Positions 43,230-55,700 of a DNA stretch of 64,000 bases are shown one piece after another. A program made the translations under genes and the position numbers. Below the pieces are notes generated by a model, which saw only the letters and a list, made by a program, of their open reading frames with translations, did not search any database and had not been told where the DNA came from. Location: positions 70,019,558-70,083,557 of the forward strand of contig NW_026262668.1 in the NCBI RefSeq assembly GCF_021869535.1, read 5' to 3'. The DNA comes from Mytilus californianus (lineage: Eukaryota > Mollusca > Bivalvia > Mytilida > Mytilidae). Every line of letters begins with the position of its first letter. Position 1 is the first letter of the stretch.

Positions 43230-44865
43230 TACAGTCTGCCAAAAGTTAAGCACCACCTACTTTTATTGTATCGAAAATTTTTACATTTAAAAAAATCAGT
43301 TATTCCTCGAAAAAGAGAAAACATTCATGTAGCAATTTTGCTAACATATGCCTTAAACAAACCATAAACTTAAGATTGTTCACTTATGCAGGTTCTATGC
43401 ATTTAAATTTTGCGTTCATAGAAATAGTGCAAATTACACAAATCAGAAACGGATTTAAGTTTCACTGTGATTTTTTTTACAACAATTAATTACCCAATAT
43501 CATTAAAATTCTCTACAAATAATCTTTGGTATGTTCGGCAAATTTAATGTCAATATTTGAGTCAATAGGATGTGTAACCACCTCTCTTCCGGTACAGTTC
43601 CATAACACGGCGTCACATACTCTGTACAAGCCTTCTGAACTTTAGTTGAGGAAATCTATTCCATTCATCAACAATTGCCACTCTTAAATCGTCAAGATTT
43701 TGCAAAGGTGGATCTCTGCGATTGAGATTTCTGCCGATGGCATCCCATACATGTTCGATAGGGTTCATGTCTGGAGATATGGAAGGCCAAAAGATAGTGT
43801 CAATGGCTTCTTGCTCTTTGTATTCAGTTACAATCCTTGCCCTGTGTGGTCTAGCGTTGTCGTCCATGTACAAAGGTCTTGACGCAAGTGGGTGATTATC
43901 AAAATGAGGGACTACAATGTTTCTAAGCACCACATCCCTGTATGTCTGCCCGTTCATGTTTCCCTGCAGAATATGAATACCCAGCTTACAACGGTATGAG
44001 AAGCAACCCCACACTGTAACACCACCAGCACCGAATGCAGTCGTTGGGCAAATGTTGTCTTGGTCATAGGTAGTTTTATTTTCCCACCAAACTCGTATTC
44101 TGTCGTCTACTGGTCGTAACAGAAACCGACTCTCATCTGACCAATGATTTTTTTGCCAGCTTCTCATGTTCCAGCGTCGATGGTCATTAGCCCATTGAAA
44201 CCTGTTTATACGGCTCCTGGCTGATAGGGCAGGTCTCTTGACAACATGACGTGCTCTTAGGTTGCCTCTAAGAAGTCGACGGACCAATGTTCGAACACTA
44301 ACACGACCACCTGGAAGACAGTGGTCTCTAAGCTGCGGGTCAGGAGTAAATGGGTTGGCTTTGGCACGACGAATAAGCAGTCTGTCATCACGACGGGTGG
44401 TTAAACGGGTCTTCCGGACCTTGGTCTATCATTTACAGTTCCTGTGTCAACATGCCGTTGTAAAAGTCTGACAATGACGGTGTGATTAACATTAAAATTG
44501 TAACCTATGCTCCTAGTGCTCCTACCGGCATTTGACATGCCAATTGCTTGCCAACGTTCAGTCACAGATAACTTACGCCTTGCCATGTTACACAATGACT
44601 TGATGAAGGTCAAATTTCACCTGTACGCGATACAGTAGGAAGATGATTTAATGGTATCGAAACAGTGTATTTGTAAAAGTGCAGAAGACCTTTAATAAAA
44701 AGTACCATGTCGGGTTTATCAGAGTTCAATCTTTTTGGTCGTTATGCATTTTCTTAGTGCATGTTAAAGGCAATTCATAACACCAAACATTTATAATTTT
44801 TTCGCAAAAGTTAAAAAAATATTGCCAGTTATATTTCGGTGGTGCTTAACTGTTGGCGGACTGTA
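43230..44865 (-). mobile_element. Tc1-like transposon (1636 bp) with TIRs and TA duplication
   Basis: The left end reads tacagtctgccaaaagttaa and the right end, on the opposite strand, tacagtccgccaacagttaa; both continue gcaccacc. They match at all but two of about 28 positions. TA flanks each side (43228-43229 and 44866-44867). It carries one transposase, broken by a frameshift. It sits inside the composite repeat at a site that is unoccupied in sister units. Confidence 0.93.
43613..44585 (-). pseudogene. Tc1/mariner transposase, DD34E, with one frameshift and a late stop
   Basis: The N-terminal part (44585-44404) starts MARRKLSVTERWQAIGMSNA and carries the helix-turn-helix DNA-binding region, ending RPRSGRP. 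A one-base frameshift near 44405-44412 separates it from the rest, which runs KTRLTTRRDDR... to 43613. The catalytic triad is complete: Asp in HWSDESRF, Asp in LYMDDNARPHRA, and Glu in DMNPIEHVWD, with 34 residues between the second Asp and Glu. At 43613 a TGA follows VQSM where the frame would continue RRVMELY, so an Arg codon may have become a stop. The element is probably inactive but only lightly damaged. Confidence 0.93.
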
Positions 44866-46466
44866 TATTAAAGATAATACATAACCCAAAATTGTACCTA
44901 AAAATTAACTATTTCTGGACAGTAACCCAACAATAAGTTGTATAATTGTTCTGAAGATTACTTGACAGGTAGATCTAAACCTGTTTAACACTTTCACCTA
45001 TGTCAGTTTTGCTTTTACTGCTTTAATTTTGAGATGAAAGCCAAAAACTTCATTTGACCCCTATGTTCTATTTTTAGTAACTGCCGCCATGTTTTTGAAT
45101 GGATCAAAACCCCGAATACAATCTATAAACTAGATACCCTAAGGAACATTCAATTAAAGTTTTTAAGTATTTGGCCTAGTAGTTTCAGAGAAGATTTTTG
45201 AAAAAGTAATTAGACTTTCACAAAAAATGTAAAAAAAAAAACGTTTTAAGGGCAATAACTCCTCAAGGGTTCAATTGACTATTTTGAACATGAAGACTTA
45301 TTTGTAGATCTTACTTAGCTGAACATTTATTGCCATTTATACTTTCTCTCTATCTATTATAATATTAAAGAAAATAACCAAAAACAGTAACCCAACAATG
45401 GGTTGTCGAACTTGTCTGAAAATTTCAAAACAGACAGATCATGACCCATTTATCACTTTTACTTCCTTTCACTTTTGCTCTAACTGTTGTAGTTTTTGAG
45501 ATATAAGCCAAAAACCGCTTTTGTCCCCCTATGTTCTATTTTTAGCCATGGCGGCCATGTTTGTTGATGGATCAAAACTTCGGATACAATCTATAAACTA
45601 AATACCCTAAGGAACATTCATTTAAGTTTGGAAGTATTTGGCCCAGTGGTTTCAGAGAAAGAGATTTTTGAAAAATTAATAGACTTGCACGAAAAAATTT
45701 AAAAAATAAACGTTTCAAAGGCAATAACTCGTTAAGGGGTCAATTGACAATTATGGTCATAATAATTTTTTTGAAGATCTTTGCTGAACATTTTTGCTGT
45801 TTATAGTTTATCTTTATCTTCAATAATATTCAAGAAAACAACCAAAAACTGCAAAATTTCCTTAAAATTACCAATTTAGTGGCAGCAACCCAACAATGGG
45901 TTGTTCGATTCGTCTGAAAATTTCAGGGCTGATAGATCTTGACCTATTGAACATTTTTTCCCCAATGTCAGATTTGTGCTTTAGTTTTTGAGATATAAGC
46001 CAAAAACTGCATTTGACCCCTATGTTCTATTTTTAGCCATAGCGGCCATGTTTATTGATGGATCAAAACTTCGGATACAATTTATTAACTAGATACCCTA
46101 CGGAACATTAAGTTTAAGTTTGAAGGTATTTTGCCCAGAAGTTTCAGAGGAGAAGATTCTTGAAATAGTTTACGACGACGACGGACGACGACGACGACGG
46201 ACGACGACGACGGCAGACGACAGACGACGGACGACGACAGACGACGGACGCCAAGTTATGGCATAAGCTCAAATGGGGCCTTTCGTGCCCGGTTAACTAA
46301 AAAGCAATATTGGAAACACGAAAGTAAAACAGAAAAGAGACATCAAAACAAACACAGACAATTTGTACATTGCATAAACACCACAAACTACCCAATCAAT
46401 TAACTAGTGTCACTGAATATTGATATTTTTGGCACATATCCAGATGACTTTATTTCTCTTTATCCT

Positions 46467-46708
46467 TTATTTTGTGCACACAGAACAAAGAACAATTGCG
46501 CCATTGGTGTACGGTGGGCATTTCAAACTCCCACATTTTGCTCGTATGGTATATAACAGAGCTCCATCCTCATTTATAGTATTTGAAGTGTCCATCGGTT
46601 CTGGATTTCTGTCAACACAGGCATAGTCGACCCTGACATGAGAGACATGGTCACTCATCAAGTATCCATGATACTCTGTATTCCAACCTCTGTAGCATGT
46701 CTTCCGAC
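46467..46708 (-). CDS. Collagen-C4-like gene, last exon
   Basis: The acceptor on the minus strand is TTTTAG, phase 1 entry. It encodes RKTCYRGWNTEYHGYLMSDH through CGSLKCPPYTNG to CSVCTK and TAA. The cysteine spacing and the CPPY...CxVCTK ending are the hallmark of the family. Confidence 0.88.
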
Positions 46709-49700
46709 CTAAAACATCAACAAATAGCAGCAATAGTCAAAAGGTCGATATATCGTACATACAATGTAGTTTGATTTACGATTCTGTTATATAGAGAATT
46801 TAAAGATGTAGTACAATTGCCAATGGCTAATAGCCATCATAGAACGCCAAATGTTGACGTACATAATTGTATCAGTTTATTGTCAATCTTTTAATAGCGT
46901 CTAAATATTTGATTTGTTAGGTGAGCTTTTTGGCATAGGATCAGCATTTCTATTGGAACACATTATTTTCAACTTTTCACTAAAAATTAATTGTTCTTTT
47001 TCTCTTATAAGACACACTACAAAGTCGATTTCCCTATCATGACTTCCCTGCCATGTACCACGACAGGTTTGTATTTTACAGAGTGAAGCACTAAAGGGAA
47101 ATTGAATTATATATTTTAAATCTACAAAATACCTGGAATCATTATCATGGCGGATTTATGTTTCCGGAAGCAGACTGAACAAGGTACCTCCTTATTGTGG
47201 ATACTTTTAGGCCATCCTGTTGGTGTGAATGCATACGAGATCTCGTATTCACTACCATATATCTGGTCATTTCCATACGAATTGAATTCTCCATTTTCTG
47301 GATCATTTGGTAGACACAGGTAATTGACACCGCCTCCTTTGGCCATATAATGATTACCTCCGGCCTGTCCTAAAATAAATTACTTTACAATAAATATATT
47401 ATTTTTAGAAATATGTCGATACAAGAAGAACGTATTTCAGTGAGAAAAAAGCATATTGGTGATGATTGAAGTTATGGCAAAAATTAAAATAAAAGATCCC
47501 AAAGAAACAGTCAAAAATCATAAAGCGTAATAGGATAGACATGAAAAATTGAATGCTGAATGTTAAACATAAATTTGCAAAATCCAGATATGTCAATCGG
47601 GATCATCTGGTTTTGTCGGATTTGAAGGCTGAAATTGCATTGGCTGATGTAATATTCACCAGAACAGAAATTAAAGGAAAACGGAACTTTGTCGATACTT
47701 GTAAGCAAAGCTTGGACACGGGCTCTGCATTTTAATCAGATTGGTAAAATGTTTAAATCGAATTTTGAATAGCAAATAGTCGATTCAAAGGTCAATGTTG
47801 ACAATTGATCATTGTAAAAAAAATGTTGAAAATTTGAATGTTGAAATCTAATATTGAATGTCAAAAAACAAATGTTTAATGTTGATATCGAATGTTGAAT
47901 GTTGAAAAACAAATGATTAATATTAATATCGAAAGTTGAAAGTTGAACATTGATTGTTGAATGTTAAAAAATGAATGTTAAATTTTAAAAATTGAACGAT
48001 GAAAATTAGAATTTTGAAAATTAGAATGTTTTACTCACAAGTATCACATAAAACTTACATTATCAATGATCCATAGGATGAAAATTTTGTCCTGCATTTT
48101 TTTTAGTTGTAATGTCTGTCCTGCCTTTTTATTTTCACTCTATTCGGTCCAGCCTTTTTTTATTAGTTTATTCTGACTTTTTTTTACATAAATTGTCACC
48201 TTGCCTTTTTTTTTTTGAAAGGTGTCTCGTCCTGCCTTTTTTTTTTACTCAAAACTCCTGTCCTGACTTTTTTTTCAAATTAAATCCTAGCCTCCCCCCC
48301 CCCCCCCCCCTCATAAAAATCAAATGGTAGCTCCCTTACCCATACACAAAATATAGTTGACCTACTGCTTATGGTATCCGAGAAACTGACCTATACACGA
48401 AAACTTAACATTGACCAATTAACCAAGACAATGAGGTCAAGGTCAAATAAATCCTGTCAGACAAACATTTACACATAACAATCATTCTACACACCAAATA
48501 GAGTTGTCCTATATGCTTATATTATCTGAGAAACAGCCCAAACCACACAACTTATCATTCACCAAAGAACCATGAAAATGAAGTCACGTTCAGGTTATAC
48601 AAATGTACCTACCAGACAGACATGTACACCTTAAAAACATTCCATGCACCACATATAGCTTACCTACGTTTTATACTACAGGTATCTGAGAAACAAAAAC
48701 CAGGAATACTTTAAATTGACCAATAAACCATGAACATGAGGTCAAATTCACGTGAACTCTGCCAGACAGATATGTACCCTTACACTCATTCCATACACCG
48801 ACTATAGTTGACCTATTACTCAAAGTATCTCAGGAAAGGAACAAACTACGGAAACAATTAACATTGACCAATGATCCATGAAAATAGGGTCAAGGATAAA
48901 TAATACCTGCTAGACAGTCATGTAAACCTTACAATCATTCCATACACCAAATGTAGTTGTTGACTTATTTCTTATATTAAATGAGAAACAGACCAAAACA
49001 CGAAAATCATTCCATACACCGAATGTAGTTTACTTAGAGCTTATAGTATATGAGAAACAGACCTTATCAAGTAACTTTAACCTTGATAACTGATCACTGA
49101 AATGAGGTCAAGGTCTGGTGAACCCTAGGGCCTGTCTGACGGACCTATAGTAAAACCTTGCAAGGATCCCCTTTACCAAATATAGTTATTCTATTAATCA
49201 TAATTAATGAGAAATATAACGCATAACTAAAGGGACCTGCTGCCGAGTGGTCTAAGTAAGTCATCTACTGTATCACTAGCAGTGGGATTTCCAGTGACAC
49301 TAGAACAATAGAAAAGTGACTCTTCTTATGAAAGAGATAGAAAAGGTAAAAAAAAATTAACACATAAAACTCGATATGCATAGGGATGAATATCTCTTAT
49401 AACACAAAACCATGAAATAACTTTTATACAAACACTATAAATAAAGTATATTTTAAAGCTGAATTTATTAATATATGATTTTTTAGTTGCCAAACGTGCT
49501 GTTAATTGAACAATGTATTGCTCAACATAGGGTGTCTTAAAAACTTCCAATCTTGACTGCATATTTTTCTTCTTTTCTTTTTTTTTTTAAATATATATCA
49601 AACCTTAATAATGTAGCTTTATGAGGATCCAATTTTTAACGTGTTCCAAAATGTAGTTTCGCCACAAGAATTTTTGAAAGTTGTGTCATTTTGTCTATGA

Positions 49701-52700
49701 ATGTCGGTAAATTTGTATGATCGAGCATACCGACAAGTGTATCGTTGGGACAACTCGATAATTTTGTAATCAATATGCGTGACAAATTATTATTGGCGCT
49801 AGGCCAGAAAATCTTATATTTTTTTATTTTTACCTAATGTGAAGTGTATTTAAAACAATTCAAAGAAATCATCATAGTATAAATGACATATTATGTTTGA
49901 AAAACATGTGATCCAAAGTAACCACGTGTGTTAAAAAACATAGACTTTGCACTTTTATGATGTGCATGCTACATCTATCATTGAATTCAAATCTGTGGAA
50001 AAAAATGAAAATTGAAATACGTACACACTACGCAATAGTTTGTAACTTTGTGTAAAACAAATTATTTGTCTTTGTTCTTATATCATAAGTGTTTTTATTT
50101 GGTATTTCTTGGATATAAATATACTCAATTCTCTAACTTTGATGTATGTTTATTGTCAGTTCATGTAATATGTTGGAGTGTGTGCAAAAGAAAAAAATAT
50201 CCATAAAATTAACAAGAGTGCACACGCTGAAATGTCTCGCCTTCTTTACTAACCATTGACTTTATGTTGATAGTCCTAACTATAAAGCTTTACTACAAGT
50301 AACACATAAATTTAACATGATCCAAGAAAATGAGGTCAAGGTCAGATAAACCAAACGAGAAATACATGTACAGCTTACAATCATTCAATAAACCAAACAT
50401 AGTTGACCTATTGCTTATAGTTTCTAAGAAACAGTCTTAACTAAGAAAACTTAACATTGACTAATGAACCATGAAAATGAGGTCAAGGTCAGATGAACCA
50501 TGTCAGACAGACATGTACACCTTACAATCAATTTATGAATTAAATATAGTTGACCTATTGCTTATAGTATCTAAGAAACAAACTAAACCATGAAAACTTA
50601 ACATTACCAATGAACCATGAAAACAAGGTCAAGGTCAGATGATACCTGCCAGACAGACATATACACCTTACAATCTTTCCATACAACAAATATAGTTGAT
50701 CTATTGCTTATAGTTGAAGAAAAACAGACCAAAATACAAAAACTTAAAACTGAGAAATGAACTGTGAAAATGAGGTCAAGGTCAAATAAAACCTGCTAGA
50801 CTGACATGTACATCATAAAATACTTCCATACACCAAATATAGTTGACCTATTGCATATAGTATTTGAAAAAAAGACCAAAACTCAAAACTTAACTTTGAC
50901 CACTGAACCATGAAAATGAGGTCAAGGTCAGATGATACCTACCAGTTGGACATGTACACCTTACAATCATTCCATATACCAAATATAGTAGACCTACTGC
51001 TTATAGTATCTGATATATGGACTTGACCACGAAAACTTAACCTTGTTCACTGATCCATGAAATGAGGTGGAGGTCAAATGAAAATTGTCTGACGGGCATG
51101 AGGACCTTGCAAGGTACGCACATACTAAATATAGTTATCCTATTACCCATAATAAGAAAGAAATTAACATTACAAAAAATGTTGACTTTTTTTTCAAGTA
51201 GTCACTGAACCATGAAAATGAGGTCAAGGACAATGGACATATGACAGACGGAAACTTCGTAACATAAGGCATCTATTATATACAAAGTATGAAACATCCA
51301 GGTCTTCTAGCTTCTAAACTATAAAGCTTTTAAGAAGTTAGCTAACGCCTCCGCCGCCGCCTCCGGACCACTATCCCTATGTCGAGCTTTCTGCGACAAA
51401 AGTCGCAGGCTCGACCAAAATGCATTAATTTTTCTTTGCGTAAAATTGAACAACTTTTGCCGGTGTTGATTTAGAAGTCCGCATGTTAAATCTTTAACGT
51501 TCATATTAAAGTATAAACAGTGGCGGATCCAGAAATTTTCATAAGGGGGTGCCCACTGACTGCCTAAGAGGGGGCCCGCTCCAGTCATGTTTCAGTGATT
51601 TCCTATATAATCAACCACAAAAGGGGGGCCGGGAACACTGCCCCCCCCCCCTAATCCGACTCTGATAAAAGTTTGCAAATCAGGCGGGTAGCATGCAAGG
51701 AGCTTTTTTAGAATAACTTGGCTAGTCCGAGATTACTCTGACGTCCAACGGCTGTTTTGTCAGACAAGCACGACCCCAGCTTGTCTGGCAAAACAGCCGT
51801 TGAACGTCAGGGTAATCTCGGACTATAACTTGGCATGTTATATTAATAAACAAATTTAATCCTAATTTTGTCATAAACTTTGTGAACTACATTGTACCAT
51901 GTCATGCAAATTGAAACCAAAAACCCATCCTTGAAAAATTTTATCAAGAGTGTGCCAAATGTGGAATTAAGACGGCAAACAGATAGTATCATAAAATGAA
52001 CAAGCCAGTGGATATTTTAAGTTGGTTACAAGACAATCATAGCTTAGGACCCTTGGACCGTCTCTGTCCCAGTTGTAATATTTGTTTAGAATGCAAATAT
52101 GTCAAACCCCCTCCTCCAAAAAAGAGAAGGTCGGACACTTGTCAAATATGTCCCAATATAGCTTAAAAATTCATGAAACTTTAGGTTAAAATTTAAACTG
52201 CAGTCTTATTATAACTGTCGGTGATGCCAAAATGTATGATCTGTTAAAGTTAAAAATTGAGAATATACAGATGAACTTGCGTGGGTCTTACCTTTCCTTG
52301 GTGACTGGCATATTCTTAAAAACACTCAGCCAGTTCTTTTGAAAACATACTTCGATGCTGGATTGATAGAAACTTCCAAATTAACACACAAAGAAGATGG
52401 CCTCATAACAGTTCTACAGCAATGCACAAACTTTAGAAAAACTCATTTATTTCATCTTGACATGTGGGAATCTTTCTACAAAGCTCAGTATCTCAGTTTC
52501 TTTGATCATAGAAATTCAAAACATGAGCTTTCAGAATTTACATGTAAACAAACCACGAACAAAATATTGAAAGACATGGTTTTACTGACAATGGAGGCAA
52601 ACAAAATATCAAATTAAAGAACAACAATATTGATAAAATAAATCTTCAAGATTTACAAAACATTACTAACAAAAGCCTTCAGTTGGACAATCTTAAAGAT

Positions 52701-55700
52701 GACTTGTTTGTCTTTACTGATAAATTATGCAACACTGATGACACCTTTAAGTTTTGGCATGATTTTATTCACAGAGACTGTTTCTCATTGATGTACATTT
52801 CTTTGTTCTTGTCTTTTCGGAGTTCAAATTGGGAATTACGAATTGCTGCTTGAAAGCGACTAGCTCCACTTTTCCATGCATATGATCGTCATATGTACTT
52901 GAGAATCATTCCATAAAACATTCGTTTGATACCCTTTCAATGCCAGAAACTGTCTATTACCCAGCTGAGAGCTAGTGGTTTTTCTGCCACAATTACAGGG
53001 AAAAACTGACAACAACTTGCACTGGATGAAGCACATGAATCTTACATCGATCTTGATGTTAAACAGTCAGTTAAAAGGCCCCCTCCGGAACTGCTGGATT
53101 CTATGACAGTCTTCCTTCCATACAGAGCATCGATGCAAAATAGTTTGAACATTCAATTAGGTGATAATAATACCGTTTCCTCTTCTTGTCAATCTAATCA
53201 AAAATTTCATAACGAAATAAGTTCTTGTTATTTAAAAACTGTGGCAGAAAGCAATGTTTTCAAGAATGACTTGGGTGAAAATGGGGGTCTATATAATTAC
53301 TTACATCCACTTCATTTGAACTTTGGTGGATAGTTGCTTCATTTGCAGTCATACCATATCTCCTTATATTTATATTCAGATATAACATAAAGAAAATATA
53401 GGACTAATACACTGAAGGAACTGAAAACCAAAAATTATTCTGTTATTAATGTCTCAAAGAAGAACAATTATGGATTAATATGATGTAATTTTTTAAAAGA
53501 GAGATGAAAAATATAGTCTTTAAAAAAAAATGCAAGTAGTGTCTATTTTAAATGTTACAAATCTGTGCTAAATTGATCAGTAAATAATCATTGAAATTGG
53601 GTCACAATTATCAGTGATTCAATTGAGACAATAAAGAATATGTAAAAACCATTCTCCTAAGATTAAAGTATTTGAAAAATTTGCTTTGAAACTGAAAATT
53701 CTGCATCTTCGACAATAGAAAACAACTTAATAATGAAATTATGGATATGAAAACTAGCTCTCCGCACCCTACATTCATTATTCTTCAATGTCATATATTT
53801 TTGTTCAATATTATTTGGCAATCCAAAGAGAACTTGAAAATATTAAACCAATGTTTGAACAGAGAAATGCCCCCAAAACAGCCATTTTGCTAGACAATGA
53901 AATTGAAAAAATAGTTAGTTGCATGTCCCTTTATGTTTAGTTCCAGTTAAAATTAAATGCAGATTAGATCATTGGTTCTAGCCAAAATTTTAAACCATTA
54001 TTTGGTATATCAGTATTGTGATTTCCAAATTCAGTAGCCCCCCCCCCTGATAATCAAATGGTTATTACCACAGATAAAACAATATAATTTCGTAATATTT
54101 TGTACTGCCCCCCCCCCCCCCCCCCCCCATTTTTGTTCAAGGTATGATGTTTTTGCCCCTTTTCGGCTTTCAGTATGTCATATTATAATTATCTTTATTG
54201 AAAATTGCATAAATTAGAAGAATTTCTAGTAAATTTCTACGATATTCTTTATCATTTGACAAAATACCATGCATCTGAATTAAATTGTTTACTATTTGAA
54301 AAGGGTCTCACTATTTAGCGACAAGAAAAAACAAATTAGCGACATGAAGAATAATTTAGGGACAAGAAGTATAATTTAGTGACAGGAAAACAAATTTAGC
54401 GTTAAAAATCTAAATATTAAATATTCTAAATAAATAAATATTGAAACATACATTAAATTGTCTTTTTTCATATACTGGATTCAAGAGAATACAATTTGTT
54501 TTCATTATCAAGGATATGTTTAAGATAATATACCTTCAGTTTACAGCATACTTTATAGATGAATGAAACAATATTTATGTAGAGTCGGCATGATTGATAT
54601 ATCAAAGATTAAAAACCAAATTATAAGATAATATAATCTTGAAATGATTTCAGACTCAAAAGGTTGATATATATAAATAAATGCATGACACAATTTTTCT
54701 GTCTTAACACGATAAAAGGTTAAAATCTTTACATTATTAATAAAAAGAAAAACAACAAAGGGTATACAAGAATGTTTGGATAAAAAAGGGGGGTCTTTTT
54801 TTTTCAATTGCCATTTTTCTCTATTTCTTTTGGACCCTTAGTATAATCAGATGATTTAATTTCTACAAATCTATTGTTTTGATAGTAAATAAACTTTCTT
54901 GTCGCTAATTTTTTCTTCTTGTCGCTAATATTTTTCTTCTTGTCGCTTCTTGTCGTTAAAATTCTTCTTGTCGCTAATTAGTGACCAAATTGAACAAGCG
55001 TGCCTTCTTTTACTTTAATTTACCTTCCTTTATTTCACGTAGCAACACAAATAAAAAAAAGTGCCAATCTTTGCTGCATATCAATTTTTGTTCCCGATAA
55101 AAATATATGTCATGCAACATAATCAACTTTACAAATTGGGAGAAAATCAAGGTGTTCCAACCATTGGTTAGCATTAAAAAAAATGAAAGGATGGCGTAAT
55201 TACAAGTTTATACCCTGACGACGCTGAAAATCGAAAATTCACGCATTTACCTATCATATGAAGATACGATGAGGTGATAAACTTAACAATTAATAATTTA
55301 CCTGATTCATTATCATATTCACATTATATTGATACGTCTTAGTTCGTCTGTGTTAGCTCATTTCAAACAAGTAAAACAATTACAGCACCATCCGTTTATC
55401 TTTACCGATCGCCTCTCAGTTCGCGCACTGAGCATGTCAACTCTGCGGTTGTGAGTTGAACCCCGCACGTGGCATGTGCCTTCCACTCCAAACTTAATTG
55501 ACTATGATTTGTCAGTTTAAGTGCAGAAGGTCGGTTGTTCTCTCCGGGTACCATGGCTTCCACCATAAATTAAAACTGATCGCCACTATTATAGCCAATA
55601 GTGATGAAAGTGACGTTAAACACTAACAATCAATCAATCACATAACAAAAACCTAAGCAGTCAATGAACCGTAGAAATGAGTTCAAGGACAGAGGACAAT

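Larger units (their letters stand above)
43105..46310 (+). repeat. Large composite repeat with ~470-490-bp tandem units, interrupted by a Tc1-like transposon
   Basis: It opens with a hairpin head ('aggctcataagagcctgata' then 'tcgctcacctg') and ends 'ctcaaatggggcctttcgtg'. Three diverged units carry 'ctatttttagccatggcggc' near 45068, 45536 and 46026, with 'gggcaataactcctcaaggg' and 'accctaaggaacattca' between them. A GAC/ACG triplet run lies at 46173-46250. Confidence 0.8.

Noticed and set aside
46173-46250. GAC-triplet coding repeat (poly-Asp/Thr)
   Set aside because: It is the simple-repeat end of a dispersed composite repeat; similar triplet runs occur at 9867-9907 in the head of another repeat.
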